Positions 25,379-34,570 are shown, counted from the first letter of the stretch. The stretch is 64,000 nucleotides of DNA from Chryseobacterium glaciei (GCF_001648155.1 NZ_CP015199.1:3481001-3545000), one strand, 5' to 3'. Program-made: numbers and translations. The notes: generated by a model from the sequence alone, not told the origin.

Positions 25379-27148
25379 ATGACTTCAAAGGAAAAAGTAG
25401 CTGCGCTTCGTGAAGAAATGCAGAAAAATAATGTTGATGCATTTATAGTATATTCTGCGGATCCGCATATGAGTGAATATCTGCCTGAAGAATGGCAGGA
25501 AAGGTCTTGGTTATCGGGATTTTTAGGTTCTGCAGGTTTTGTGGTTGTTACTCAAAATAAAGCCGGACTTTGGACGGACGGAAGATATTTCACACAAGCT
25601 GCCCTGGAATTGGACGGTTCAGGAATCGATCTTTTCAAAGACGGAATGGAAGGAACTCCCAACTATATCGACTGGATCATTTCAGAAATTCCAACTAACG
25701 GAAAAGTAGCAGTAAATGCTGTAGCAACTTCTCATGCGAACTGGGAATTACTTTCTCAAAAATTAAATTCAAAAAACATAACGATTGTTGATCTTCCTCT
25801 TTTAAAAACCATTTGGACAGACAGAGGAACGCCTTCAAAAAATCCAATATTCGTGCATCCTGTAAAATGGGCTGGAAAGTCGGTTACAGATAAAGTTTCT
25901 GCAATTCGCCAGAAAATGGAAGATCAGGAAATAACGGTTCATATCATTTCAAGCTTGGATGATGTAGCTTGGACTTTAAATTTAAGAGGTAGCGATGTTG
26001 AAAGCAATCCAGTATTTTTAGGTTACATTATTATCACTAAAAATGATGCAATCTTATTCACCGATCTTGAAAAATTAGAGGTTGAAGCAAGAAAACAAAT
26101 GGATGAATCTTTCGTGAAAATGATGCCTTACGAAGAATTCTACAATCATTTGAGCACGGTTAAAAACGAAACGGTTTTAGTTTCTCCAAACAGTAATCAA
26201 TCGATTTATGATGCTTTAAAATCTTACAATCAATTCATCAAAGCTGCTGTTCCCGGAAACTTAATGAAAGCTCAGAAAAACGAAACTGAGTTGGAAGGTT
26301 TCAGAAAAGTAATGGTAAGAGACGGTGTTGCGATGGTGAAATTCCTTTATTGGCTAAGACACAACGCCGGAAAAGAAGCAATGACCGAATATTCTATCGG
26401 CGAAAAACTAAGAGGTTTTCGCTCAGAAGGAGAAAATTTTGTAGGAGAAAGTTTCGGAAGCATTGTTGGATATAAAGATAATGGTGCGATCATGCATTAT
26501 TCCGCAAAAAGTGAAGGTAGTAAAGACGTTACGAACGACTCGAGTATCTTGGTAGATTCAGGAGGTCAGTATCTTGAAGGAACGACTGATATTACAAGAA
26601 CGTTTTCTTTAGGAACCGTTTCCGACGATTTTAAAAGAAATTCGACTTTAGTTTTACAAGGATTGATCCGTTTATCGATGGTGAAATTTCCAAAAGGAAC
26701 AAAAGGAGTTCATCTTGACGCAATCGCAAGACTTCCGTTGTGGATGGAAGGTAAAGATTTCAACCACGGAACTGGTCACGGTGTAGGAAGTTTTATGAAC
26801 GTTCATGAAGGCCCTCAAAACATCAGAAAAGATTTGAATCCTCAGGATCTTTTGGTAGGAATGGTTTGTTCAAACGAGCCAGGTTATTATTTAGAAGGAG
26901 ATTACGGAATCCGTCATGAGAATCTGATCGCTGTAAAAGAAGCTGAAACAACAATTCACGGAACTTTCTATGAATTTGAAACATTGACTTTCTGTCCGTT
27001 CTTTAAAGATACGGTCGTGAAAGAAATTCTTTCAGAAAATGAAATAGCTTGGTTAAATCAATATCACCAAACATGTGAAGAAAAAATTTCTCCATATTTG
27101 GAAGGTGAGGTTAAAGAATGGTTCTTAGAATTGGTGAGTCCACTTTAA
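25379..27148 (+). CDS. Xaa-Pro aminopeptidase P family (M24B) metallopeptidase
   Basis: This 589-aa cytosolic enzyme removes N-terminal residues before proline using two metal ions. Two creatinase-N-like domains precede the pita-bread catalytic domain (about 305-530). Metal ligands are visible as D393 and D404 in DSGGQYLEGTTDITRTF, H467 in GTGHGVGSF, a glutamate in SNEPGYY and the last glutamate in IRHENL. The three-domain length matches the long, eukaryote-like form common in Bacteroidota. It has its own promoter region and a clear terminator, so it is a single-gene unit. Confidence 0.93.
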   Translation: MTSKEKVAALREEMQKNNVDAFIVYSADPHMSEYLPEEWQERSWLSGFLGSAGFVVVTQNKAGLWTDGRYFTQAALELDGSGIDLFKDGMEGTPNYIDWIISEIPTNGKVAVNAVATSHANWELLSQKLNSKNITIVDLPLLKTIWTDRGTPSKNPIFVHPVKWAGKSVTDKVSAIRQKMEDQEITVHIISSLDDVAWTLNLRGSDVESNPVFLGYIIITKNDAILFTDLEKLEVEARKQMDESFVKMMPYEEFYNHLSTVKNETVLVSPNSNQSIYDALKSYNQFIKAAVPGNLMKAQKNETELEGFRKVMVRDGVAMVKFLYWLRHNAGKEAMTEYSIGEKLRGFRSEGENFVGESFGSIVGYKDNGAIMHYSAKSEGSKDVTNDSSILVDSGGQYLEGTTDITRTFSLGTVSDDFKRNSTLVLQGLIRLSMVKFPKGTKGVHLDAIARLPLWMEGKDFNHGTGHGVGSFMNVHEGPQNIRKDLNPQDLLVGMVCSNEPGYYLEGDYGIRHENLIAVKEAETTIHGTFYEFETLTFCPFFKDTVVKEILSENEIAWLNQYHQTCEEKISPYLEGEVKEWFLELVSPL

Positions 27149-27200
27149 TTAATTTAAAAAAGAAAAAAAATCTAGTAAAATAGATATTAGATAAATTTTA

Positions 27201-27232
27201 AAAGCCTTGTGACTCTTGTTGCAAGGCTTTTT
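27201..27232 (+). terminator. Terminator of the aminopeptidase gene
   Basis: AAAGCCTTG (27201-27209) pairs with CAAGGCTTT (27222-27230), followed by TT. A second hairpin, AATCACTTCA / TGAAGTGATT at 27372-27396 followed by a T-rich tract, lies further down the same gap, in front of the Crp/Fnr gene. Confidence 0.85.
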
Positions 27233-27431
27233 CATATAAACAACCGTATTTTCACGGATAAATTTCTAGGGATTCCCCTGAGTGGTTAAAATATGAGGTG
27301 ATCTATCTTTGTATCAACAAAAAGACATCATTTTCATATCTTCATATATACTTAGTAAATTCAAAAGCGGTAATCACTTCAGTTAATGAAGTGATTTTTG
27401 TTTTTTAGTGGATAAAGCTTTGAGTTTTGCT

Positions 27432-27439
27432 TATTTTTG
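27432..27439 (+). promoter_or_regulatory. -7 promoter box before the Crp/Fnr gene
   Basis: TATTTTTG fits TAnnTTTG, 24 bases before the ATG at 27464. The hairpin at 27372-27396 immediately upstream might be a terminator or an operator. The rest of this 315-base gap shows no gene. Confidence 0.45.
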
Positions 27440-27463
27440 ATGAAAAGTTATACATAGTCTAAA

Positions 27464-28030
27464 ATGATACAGGATTTCTTTCACGGTTTTAATATATTTT
27501 CAGAGCATGAAATTGACGATTTCGCCCAACTTTTTGAAGTCAGAAAAGTGTATAAAAATGAGATTTTTATACAGGAAGGCGAAAAATGTAAAGAAATTGC
27601 ATTGATCAGATCTGGAATTTTCCGTTCTTATTATATTTCTGAGGAAGGGAAGGATAGCACATATTGTTTCAGATTTCCTAACGATTTGTTGGCTTCCTAT
27701 TCATCATTTATTTCCGGTGCTCCAAGTGTGGAAACGATGCAGGCTATTTCTGATGCTGATTTGTTAATTTTAAAGAAAGATAAAATTGATGAATTGGTTC
27801 AGAATCATCCGAATTGGATGAAGTTTTTAAAAATAATTGCCGAACAGGAATATCTTGAATTGGAAAAACGTTTTTTTCAGTTGCAAAGAGACAATGCAAA
27901 ACAGCGGTATGTTACTTTGTTAGAGAATCAACCCAATTATATTCAGGACATTCCGTTGCAATATTTGGCTTCTTATTTGGGAATTACGCAGCGACATTTA
28001 AGCCGAATCCGAAAAGAGATTTCTTTTTAG
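27464..28030 (+). CDS. Crp/Fnr family transcriptional regulator
   Basis: This 188-aa protein has a cNMP-binding-like beta-roll (about 20-115; FIQEGEKCKEIALIRSGIFRSYY) and a C-terminal helix-turn-helix (about 150-186; QDIPLQYLASYLGITQRHLSRIRKEI). No iron-sulphur cysteines of the Fnr type are seen. Regulators of this subgroup are common in Bacteroidota beside redox or transport genes. The two genes downstream (a dehydrogenase-like protein and a flavodoxin-fold oxidoreductase) follow 54 bases later behind their own -7 box (28064-28071) and are likely targets. Confidence 0.88.
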   Translation: MIQDFFHGFNIFSEHEIDDFAQLFEVRKVYKNEIFIQEGEKCKEIALIRSGIFRSYYISEEGKDSTYCFRFPNDLLASYSSFISGAPSVETMQAISDADLLILKKDKIDELVQNHPNWMKFLKIIAEQEYLELEKRFFQLQRDNAKQRYVTLLENQPNYIQDIPLQYLASYLGITQRHLSRIRKEISF

Positions 28031-28063
28031 ACATTTGTCCTATACATTGAAGTTCCGGCTTTA

Positions 28064-28071
28064 TAGTTTTG
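28064..28071 (+). promoter_or_regulatory. -7 promoter box before the dehydrogenase/oxidoreductase pair
   Basis: TAGTTTTG fits TAnnTTTG, 13 bases before the ATG at 28085. It lies between the Crp/Fnr gene and its probable target pair. Confidence 0.45.
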
Positions 28072-28084
28072 TGAAAAAAAATAT

Positions 28085-29110
28085 ATGAAGTCAAACATTT
28101 TAATTATCGGCGGAAATGGAATGGTAGGAAAAACCATTGCCAGAATTTTTTCATCCAGAAATCCAAACAGCAATATTTTCATTGGAGGCAGAAAACAAGG
28201 AAAAACGGAAAATGATTTAATCATTGATGTTACCAAACCTCAGACTTTTCAAGCGATTCTTGATAAAAAAATAGATGTGATCATACTTTCTGTGAATGAT
28301 AAAGAAGATCATGTTCTCCGTTTCGCGATTGAAAATAAAATCGATTATCTGGATATTACCAAACCAACTCCTGATCTTACGAAGGCTTATGATTTTGCTA
28401 AAAAACAGACGATCAACAGTCGGATTGTTTTCAGTTCAGGCTGGATGGGCGGAATTGTAAGCGGACTAATGCATTCATTTTCGGATCAAATAAAAAATAT
28501 TCAATCTGTTGAGCTTTTCGTTTATTATTCTGTTAAAGACCTAGCAGGAGAAAGTTCGGCTCATTTTATGGCGGAAAATGTGGCTAAACCTTTTGTTAAT
28601 TATCAAAATAATAAACCAGTCTTTATTAAACATTTTTTGGATGCTGAACCATTCGAATTTTCTTTTGGGATTGGAAAAAGACAAGCCTATAATTTTGATG
28701 TTCCTGATTTGTATATTTTAAATCAAATTGAGAAAATTCCGAACGTAAGTGTGAAAATGACTTATAATTCAAAATTTATTACTTGGTTATTGGGTGCATT
28801 TCAGAAAATAAAACTGTTTAATATCTTATCTTTAAAGGAAAGGAAAATGATTTTCGGATCAAGTGGAAATGGCGATCAGTCAGTTTTTGAAATTGTAGTA
28901 AAAACTAAAAATGGAAATAAAAAAATAAGTCTGCAAAGTACAAAAGGACAAGCCGAATTAACCGCATTATCTGCTGTTTTGCATGTGGAAGAATTGTTGA
29001 AGAATAATCATGAGACTCAAATTTATTTCAGTCATCAACTTTATCAAGGTTCTTCATTATTTGAATCACTGAATGCTTATAAAACCATCAATATGCAAGT
29101 AACGGAATGA
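28085..29110 (+). CDS. Saccharopine dehydrogenase-like NAD(P)-binding protein
   Basis: This 341-aa cytosolic protein has an N-terminal Rossmann fold (ILIIGGNGMVGKTIARIF, then FIGGRKQG and IIDVTKPQTFQAIL) of the saccharopine-dehydrogenase type, with a substrate-binding domain in the middle and C-terminal part. The reaction is not predictable. Its stop overlaps the next start in ATGA, so it is translationally coupled with the flavodoxin-like reductase. Together with the Crp/Fnr regulator in front, it forms a small redox-related unit. Confidence 0.78.
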   Translation: MKSNILIIGGNGMVGKTIARIFSSRNPNSNIFIGGRKQGKTENDLIIDVTKPQTFQAILDKKIDVIILSVNDKEDHVLRFAIENKIDYLDITKPTPDLTKAYDFAKKQTINSRIVFSSGWMGGIVSGLMHSFSDQIKNIQSVELFVYYSVKDLAGESSAHFMAENVAKPFVNYQNNKPVFIKHFLDAEPFEFSFGIGKRQAYNFDVPDLYILNQIEKIPNVSVKMTYNSKFITWLLGAFQKIKLFNILSLKERKMIFGSSGNGDQSVFEIVVKTKNGNKKISLQSTKGQAELTALSAVLHVEELLKNNHETQIYFSHQLYQGSSLFESLNAYKTINMQVTE

Positions 29111-29685
29111 AAAAAATACTAATTATTAACGGTCATCCCAACAAAGATTCTTTCAATTTTGGAATTGTAAAAGCGTATAAAGATGGAGTGTTGCAGTCGG
29201 GAGCTGAAGTTCAGGAAATTGTAATTGCAGATTTAGATTTCAATCCGAATCTGCAATTTGGATATCAAAAAAGAATGGAGTTAGAGCCGGATTTAATTAA
29301 CGCTTGGGAAAAGATTCAATGGGCGGATCATTTGGTTTGGATTCATCCTGTTTGGTGGGGTGGTTTACCTGCCATCACAAAAGGTTTTATTGATCGACTT
29401 TTTCTGCCAGGTTTTGCATTCAGATACAGAGAGAACTCAGTTTGGTGGGATAAATTGTTGAAAGGAAAAACAGCACATATCATCACAACATTAGATCAGC
29501 CAAGTTTTTATTACCGGTTTTTCTTTGGAAGACCGAGTGTGAATCAGCTTAAAAAATCTACATTAGAATTTTGCGGAATACAACCTGTGAAAGTTACTTA
29601 TGTAGGAGTTATTAAAACTTCAGATGAAAAACAGCGTCAAAAATGGCTCGAGAAAATTAAATTGTTGGGAGTAAAACGGAAATGA
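29107..29685 (+). CDS. NAD(P)H-dependent oxidoreductase, NQO1/flavodoxin-like fold
   Basis: This 192-aa FMN/FAD-binding quinone or nitro reductase starts with ILIINGHPNKDSFNFG, which binds the flavin phosphate, and has the family block WADHLVWIHPVWWGGLPAITKGFIDRLFLPGFAFRY (about residues 74-108). It overlaps the upstream dehydrogenase gene by four bases. It is a second, distinct member of the same broad family as the protein encoded at 2723-3253, under a different regulator. Confidence 0.88.
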   Translation: MKKILIINGHPNKDSFNFGIVKAYKDGVLQSGAEVQEIVIADLDFNPNLQFGYQKRMELEPDLINAWEKIQWADHLVWIHPVWWGGLPAITKGFIDRLFLPGFAFRYRENSVWWDKLLKGKTAHIITTLDQPSFYYRFFFGRPSVNQLKKSTLEFCGIQPVKVTYVGVIKTSDEKQRQKWLEKIKLLGVKRK

Positions 29686-29778
29686 TTAATATGATTGAGA
29701 AAAGTTCTGAAAAACTGGTGGCTGAGGTTCTCGAAGCCAGCAGTTTTTTATGACGAATATTTTTAATTACGGCAAATA

Positions 29779-29864
29779 CCCTAGCCCCGATTGAAACGGC
29801 ATCCTTTTTTGCAATGGCAAAAGAATTGGCAAAAAAGATATAGTGGAAAGCGGGAAATTGCTTC
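29779..29864 (-). repeat. Palindromic intergenic repeat family A, copy 2
   Basis: Reverse-oriented copy of the element at 50151-50247: CCTAGCCCCGATTGAAACGG, then a hairpin with arms CCTTTTTTGC and GCAAAAAAGA, then GTGGAAAGCGGGAAATTGCTT. It fills most of the gap between the oxidoreductase and mnmE. Confidence 0.75.
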
Positions 29865-29955
29865 AAAAAAACAAAATTGCAATTCGACGTAGTCAAATAG
29901 CTCCTAAAAATAAGTACAATAGATAAACCATATAGTTCTATGCCATTAAAAATCG

Positions 29956-29963
29956 TAAATTTG
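29956..29963 (+). promoter_or_regulatory. mnmE -7 promoter box
   Basis: TAAATTTG fits TAnnTTTG and ends 4 bases before the mnmE ATG (29968). With initiation a few bases downstream, the mRNA would start at or next to the start codon. Confidence 0.5.
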
Positions 29964-29967
29964 GACC

Positions 29968-31353
29968 ATGAATAACGATACCATTTGTGCACTGGCTACG
30001 GCCAATGGAGTAGGTGCTTTAGGCATTATCAGAGTTTCGGGGAACGATGCTTTATCTGTCGTTCAAAAATCTTTTCCTAAGAAAAATTTGGCGAAACAAA
30101 AGTCTCACACAATTCATTACGGCTATTTTATGGATGGCGATGAAGCGATTGATGAGGTGATGTTGTCTATTTTTCTGGCGCCGAAAAGTTTTACAACTGA
30201 AAACTCTGTGGAAATTGCTTTTCATGGCTCCCCACACATTGGAAAACGTATTCTTGAAACCTTGACCAAAAATGGTGCAAGAATGGCAAAAGCGGGGGAG
30301 TTTACACTTCGTGCTTTCATTAATGGTAGAATAGATCTTTCTCAGGCTGAAGCGATTGCAGATGTGATTGCTTCGGAAAATGAAGCTTCCAGAAAAGTAG
30401 CTATTAACCAATTGAAAGGGGGAATTACGAATGAAATATCGTTTTTAAGAACCGATTTATTGAATTTTGTTTCTTTAGTTGAACTAGAACTTGATTTTGC
30501 AGAAGAAGACGTAGAATTTGCCGACCGATCTGCTTTGAATCAGCTGCTTGATAAAATTGAATTAAAACTCAATTCTTTGATCGACAGTTTCCAATACGGA
30601 AATGCTATCAAAAATGGAACAGCCGTTGCCATCATCGGGAAACCCAATGCCGGAAAATCGACTTTACTAAATGCTTTATTAAAAGAGGAAAGAGCAATTG
30701 TCAGCAGCATCGCCGGAACAACACGAGATACGATTGAAGAAATTCTACACATTAAAGGTCATGCTTTCCGCTTGATTGATACAGCAGGATTGCGTGAAAC
30801 AGAGAATGAAATTGAAGCTATTGGCGTCAAAAAAGCCAAAGAAAAAGTTGAAAATGCCAATATTTTAGTCTACTTAGCTGATGCGGCAACTGAAAATTTT
30901 TCTGACGATATTGAAATGATCAAATCTTTACAACGAGATGATTTAAAATTAATTATCTGCGCTACAAAAATTGATGAAGTTTCTCCCACAACCTACGAAA
31001 AAGTGGAAACTATTTTCAGAAACGAAATTTCTCAGGAATTTGATTTTATTAAAATTTCTGCCGTTGAAAATCAGAATATTCAGGATCTTAAAAATGAATT
31101 GTCTTCTTATGTGGAACAGTTAAAATCTGCAGAAAACAATGTGGTGATTACCAATCAGCGTCATTTTGAAGCGTTAGGAAAGTCTTTGGATGCTGTGAAT
31201 AAAGTGAAGGAGGCGATTATTTTTCAAATTTCAACAGAGCTATTGGCTTATGAGTTGAGAAATGCGTTGGAGCATCTTGGTGAGATTTCTGGTGAAGTGA
31301 CGAATGATGAAGTGTTGGGGAATATTTTTTCTAAGTTTTGTATCGGAAAGTAG
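29968..31353 (+). CDS. mnmE: tRNA modification GTPase MnmE
   Basis: This 461-aa protein, with MnmG, installs the carboxymethylaminomethyl group at U34 of several tRNAs. The N-terminal formyl-THF-binding domain (1-118), helical domain, and inserted G domain are all present: P-loop GKPNAGKST at 224-232, G2 AGTTRDT, G3 DTAGLRE and G4 TKID. The C-terminal FCIGK contains the essential cysteine. The last 18 bases of the gene are duplicated at 48160-48177, the far end of a genomic island; insertion left the coding sequence intact. The hairpin downstream (31396-31433) now belongs to the island. Confidence 0.97.
   Translation: MNNDTICALATANGVGALGIIRVSGNDALSVVQKSFPKKNLAKQKSHTIHYGYFMDGDEAIDEVMLSIFLAPKSFTTENSVEIAFHGSPHIGKRILETLTKNGARMAKAGEFTLRAFINGRIDLSQAEAIADVIASENEASRKVAINQLKGGITNEISFLRTDLLNFVSLVELELDFAEEDVEFADRSALNQLLDKIELKLNSLIDSFQYGNAIKNGTAVAIIGKPNAGKSTLLNALLKEERAIVSSIAGTTRDTIEEILHIKGHAFRLIDTAGLRETENEIEAIGVKKAKEKVENANILVYLADAATENFSDDIEMIKSLQRDDLKLIICATKIDEVSPTTYEKVETIFRNEISQEFDFIKISAVENQNIQDLKNELSSYVEQLKSAENNVVITNQRHFEALGKSLDAVNKVKEAIIFQISTELLAYELRNALEHLGEISGEVTNDEVLGNIFSKFCIGK
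31336..31353 (+). other. attL of the genomic island (mnmE 3' end)
   Basis: TTTTGTATCGGAAAGTAG encodes the last residues FCIGK and stop of MnmE. TTTTGTATCGGGAAGTAA at 48160-48177 matches it at 16 of 18 positions, with the first 11 bases identical. SGI1 of Salmonella uses an 18-bp target at the same codons of mnmE (trmE). The integrase gene is adjacent, as in SGI1. Exact crossover point unknown. Confidence 0.85.
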
Positions 31354-31395
31354 AGAATGTTTTAGATTGTAAATAGATTGCACCTATAGCAATAC

Positions 31396-31433
31396 AAAAA
31401 CCCCTTTAAATGTTATATTTGAAGGGGTTTTTA
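31396..31433 (+). terminator. Terminator downstream of mnmE, inside the island
   Basis: AAAAACCCCTT (31396-31406) pairs with AAGGGGTTTTT (31422-31432), T-rich tail. It shields the island genes from mnmE transcription. Confidence 0.85.
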
Positions 31434-31560
31434 TTTGTTTTCTGTTCTGTTTCAAAATTTAATATTGCAGAATATATACATCCTATTTGTTTCTATTTAG
31501 TTTCTATGAATTTGCTTTGGAATAAAATTTGTTATTTTATCGTTAAAAAATGTTACATTT

Positions 31561-31600
31561 TGAAACAGTGAGAAACATGGGGAAACAATGTGAAACATTT
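31561..31600 (+). repeat. Four GAAACA iterons at 10-bp spacing
   Basis: TGAAACAGTG, AGAAACATGG, GGAAACAATG and TGAAACATTT follow one another without gaps, each carrying GAAACA at the same place, one DNA turn apart. Inverted relatives (GTTTC in TGTTTCAAAA near 31449 and TTGTTTCTATTTAGTTTC near 31489-31506) lie upstream. The array is between attL and the HTH/integrase genes and ends about 20 bases before the HTH start codon, so it may be integrase arm sites, an excisionase site or an operator. Confidence 0.75.
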
Positions 31601-31619
31601 TTGGGAGAATTTAGAGGTT

Positions 31620-32171
31620 ATGGAAGTCAATAAAATTTGTCAATTCTGCGGAAATAGATTTGTAGCTAAAAAGACTACAACAAAATGTTGTTCTGATGAC
31701 TGTGCTAAGAAATTCTACAAAAAGAGGAAGCGTGATGAAAAAATTCAAGCAAGTGATAAAGATTTAGAAGTACAGATTAAGGGTTATGATATTGAAGAAA
31801 TCCAAAAGAAAGACTATTTGTCAATCAAAGAAGTTATGCTTTTACTAAATATTAGTAGAACGTCAATTTATCGAATGCTAAAAGATGGTAGATTAAGCAA
31901 ATTACAAGGCTTTAAATCGATTAGAATTAGGAAAGTTGACTTAGATGTGCTATTTAGACAAAAAGTCGAAAATAACGAAGAAAAACAGTATAATTTACCA
32001 TATTTCTGCGATGATAATTATTACACTATTAATGAAGTCTTAGATGTATTTAATGTAAGTTCGGGTTCGTTTTATTATTTGTGTAAAAAACATAATGTTC
32101 CGAAAATTCCCAAAGGTAAAAATGTGTATGTTCCTAAAAACTTAGTAAATATAATCTTTAACAATGAGTAA
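31620..32171 (+). CDS. Zinc-ribbon and double helix-turn-helix protein (excisionase-like)
   Basis: This 183-aa protein (starting at ATG 31620; an in-frame ATG at 31590 lies inside the iteron array) has an N-terminal C-x2-C ... C-x3-C zinc motif (CQFCGNRF and CCSDDCAKKFYKKRKR) and two MerR/excisionase-type HTH units: YLSIKEVMLLLNISRTSIYRMLKDGRL and YYTINEVLDVFNVSSGSFYYLCKK. Such proteins accompany Bacteroidota tyrosine integrases and bind DNA near att sites. It overlaps the integrase gene by 8 bases. Acting as the directionality factor or a repressor at the GAAACA array is the natural inference. Confidence 0.8.
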   Translation: MEVNKICQFCGNRFVAKKTTTKCCSDDCAKKFYKKRKRDEKIQASDKDLEVQIKGYDIEEIQKKDYLSIKEVMLLLNISRTSIYRMLKDGRLSKLQGFKSIRIRKVDLDVLFRQKVENNEEKQYNLPYFCDDNYYTINEVLDVFNVSSGSFYYLCKKHNVPKIPKGKNVYVPKNLVNIIFNNE

Positions 32172-33390
32172 AAAAGTTACGGTACTGAAAAAGCTTGTAA
32201 AAGGAAATAAAAGTAATCTTTCACTAAATTTTTATCCTCCTGTTTTTAATCGAAAAACTGGAAAAAAAACTCGATATGAAAAAACGAGTTACTTTATTTA
32301 TAATGAATTTCAAAGTGATACGGTGTATTATACAGATGCGAATGGGAAGAAACAGTCAAAAATTGAAATTTTAACGGATAAAAATGGTAATCCTAAGAAA
32401 TTAACATTGACTCCTGCTCAAAAACATCATAATAAGGAGATTAATGAAATGATTGAGCTGTATAGAGCTAAAAGGTTTAAAGAAGTCATCAATCCAGATA
32501 TTTATTCCGAAACAGAGTTGAGGGCTTTGGAGTTGGCAGAAAATAGAAGTAAAATCTTTACAGAATATTTTAAGGAAAAAGCCCAGAATGCAACCAGTTC
32601 CGAAGGAGTGTGGAGTGGTTGTTACGGACACTTTGTTAAGTGTTATGGAAATGTTTTGTTTCAAGATATTAACAAAGCTCTAATTGAAGATTTTAAATCC
32701 AAATTACTTAATGCTTATCAGTTAAGAAGTACAACACATAAAATTAGTAGAAATTCAGCAGCAAGTTATTTTATCAGGTTTATACAAGCTTTAGAAATGG
32801 CTTATGAAGAAAATTATATTTCTCAAAGTTTTAAAGCGCATATAGAGTGGATTGAGGAAGAAGAAGTGATGAAAAATTTCTTAACTTTAGAAGAGTGCAA
32901 AAAACTGTTTACTACTGATTTTTCTGATGAAGTCTTAAAGAAATATTGCATTTTTGCTCTTTTAACGGGCTTGAGATATAGTGATATTAATAATTTACAA
33001 TGGTGTGATGTGGTTGAAAGAGAAGGGATCAATTATATATATTTTAGGATGAAAAAAACCTCAGCATTTCAATATCATCCCATTTCGGAGGAAGCTGTAA
33101 AGCTTATGGGAGACAGAAGGTTCAGGACAGATTTTGTTTTTGATAGAATTGCATATCATTCACTTAATGATAATCTAAGGAAATGGTTATCAAAGGCTGA
33201 AATTGAAAAGAGAGTTACTTTTCACAATTTCAGAACTTCTTATGCTGTTGCACAACTAGAAGCAGGAGCGGATATTTATCTTATTTCAAAAATGCTTGGG
33301 CATAAAAATGTTTCAACGACTGAGATTTATGCAAAAATAGTTGATAAACGAAAGGCTGGTACAATTGATAATATAGTTTTAGGAATATGA
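32164..33390 (+). CDS. Tyrosine recombinase/integrase of the island
   Basis: This 408-aa integrase has an N-terminal arm-binding region, a SAM-like core-binding domain (about 120-230) and a C-terminal catalytic domain. The catalytic residues are R271 in TGLRYSD, H354 and R357 in FHNFRTSYA, H380 in LGHKNVSTTEIY and the nucleophile Y389. Length and layout fit the Bacteroidota site-specific integrase group. It lies about 0.8 kb from attL and presumably joins the island into the mnmE 3' end. It overlaps the HTH gene before it and is ATGA-coupled to the gene after it. Confidence 0.95.
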   Translation: MSKKVTVLKKLVKGNKSNLSLNFYPPVFNRKTGKKTRYEKTSYFIYNEFQSDTVYYTDANGKKQSKIEILTDKNGNPKKLTLTPAQKHHNKEINEMIELYRAKRFKEVINPDIYSETELRALELAENRSKIFTEYFKEKAQNATSSEGVWSGCYGHFVKCYGNVLFQDINKALIEDFKSKLLNAYQLRSTTHKISRNSAASYFIRFIQALEMAYEENYISQSFKAHIEWIEEEEVMKNFLTLEECKKLFTTDFSDEVLKKYCIFALLTGLRYSDINNLQWCDVVEREGINYIYFRMKKTSAFQYHPISEEAVKLMGDRRFRTDFVFDRIAYHSLNDNLRKWLSKAEIEKRVTFHNFRTSYAVAQLEAGADIYLISKMLGHKNVSTTEIYAKIVDKRKAGTIDNIVLGI

Positions 33391-34454
33391 TAGATTTTTT
33401 ACCAATTCGAGATGATGATTTTGAATTTTCATCATTATTTCAAAATTACGAAGAAGGTCATACAGATGCCACTGAATTTGGTATGTACCCATTTTTCAGG
33501 CTTAGATATTTCTTTTTGGATAGAAAAAGTTTACCTATAGTGACATTGAAGATTGATGAAGAAAAAATCGAGAATTTTGATATGTTTAGAAATATATTTA
33601 TCAGAGGAGATTATTTTTATCTTATTGCTTATCATTATTTTATAAATATTAAGGAGTATGAGTTTGAATACAAAGTTGAAGGAAGAATGAAAATTGCAGA
33701 TAAAAATGGAGAATTAAAAACAATTTCCTTTTTTGAGCCATTATATAATGCTTTAATAGACGAGAAAATTAAATCCCAAAAATTACTCCGACATGAATAT
33801 ATTGTATCTAAAAATAAATATTTATACATAAATAAGCTCACTGAAATACTTTTCAATGATTACTATGATTTAGATGATGCAATTAGGAAAGAGAAAAATG
33901 TTTTTGCAAAATATGGAATGGCTGTTAAGGAGGTTTATTTGGAGGTGTTTAGAGACTTTTATTCAAATTTTGTAGATTATCTTACAACAGAAAATTTTGA
34001 AGCTTTAAAAAAACTTGTATATCCTTCAAAAAAAGAAGTTCAGTCCTTTAGATTTGCACTGAGAGAAACATATAGGAATTTAAAAGATATGGAGGCAAGA
34101 GAAAAAATTGTTGAATCCATTAAACAAAATTTGATAGATAAAGGATTTATTTCTGAGATAACAACTTTTGAACAGGTTTATGACCTCTTCGACAACAAAA
34201 GAAGAGAATTACCAAAAATCATTTGGCTGAAAGACATTACATCTTTGGCTACATTTTATAAGATAATGGAAGATGATAAAATTATTCAGGATGCAGAAGG
34301 TGAACATTGGAAAATTTTGGCTGATTATTTTATTCTTAAAAATGATTCCGAAATTTCAAGAGAAGAACTTAAAAGCAAAAAGAAGTCAACCAATTTTAAA
34401 ATTTTAGCTGACCTTGAAAGTGGATTTGACTTGCTGAAAAAAATTATCGCATAA
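33387..34454 (+). CDS. Hypothetical protein coupled to the integrase, 355 aa
   Basis: This soluble, charged, mostly helical protein shares an ATGA overlap with the integrase gene, so it is made together with it. It was not recognised. A faint resemblance in layout to RteC, a regulator of Bacteroides element excision, can be argued from the C-terminal third (LPKIIWLKDITSLATFYKIMEDDKI followed by a helix-rich tail), but motif identity is too low to assign it. Control of excision or an accessory recombination role is therefore only a guess based on position. Confidence 0.65.
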   Translation: MIDFLPIRDDDFEFSSLFQNYEEGHTDATEFGMYPFFRLRYFFLDRKSLPIVTLKIDEEKIENFDMFRNIFIRGDYFYLIAYHYFINIKEYEFEYKVEGRMKIADKNGELKTISFFEPLYNALIDEKIKSQKLLRHEYIVSKNKYLYINKLTEILFNDYYDLDDAIRKEKNVFAKYGMAVKEVYLEVFRDFYSNFVDYLTTENFEALKKLVYPSKKEVQSFRFALRETYRNLKDMEAREKIVESIKQNLIDKGFISEITTFEQVYDLFDNKRRELPKIIWLKDITSLATFYKIMEDDKIIQDAEGEHWKILADYFILKNDSEISREELKSKKKSTNFKILADLESGFDLLKKIIA

Positions 34455-34570
34455 TCTTCACTCTACCTTTGAAAATTTTTTCATTTTTTTTCATTTTTTC
34501 CGATAAAATTTGAGATGATTAATCAAATAGTATTTTATAAATATTATAATGTTATTAAAATCAAATACTT

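Noticed and set aside
31354..31600. tRNA gene as integration target
   Set aside because: No cloverleaf or CCA-like end was found near either island boundary; the duplicated sequence is the mnmE 3' end.
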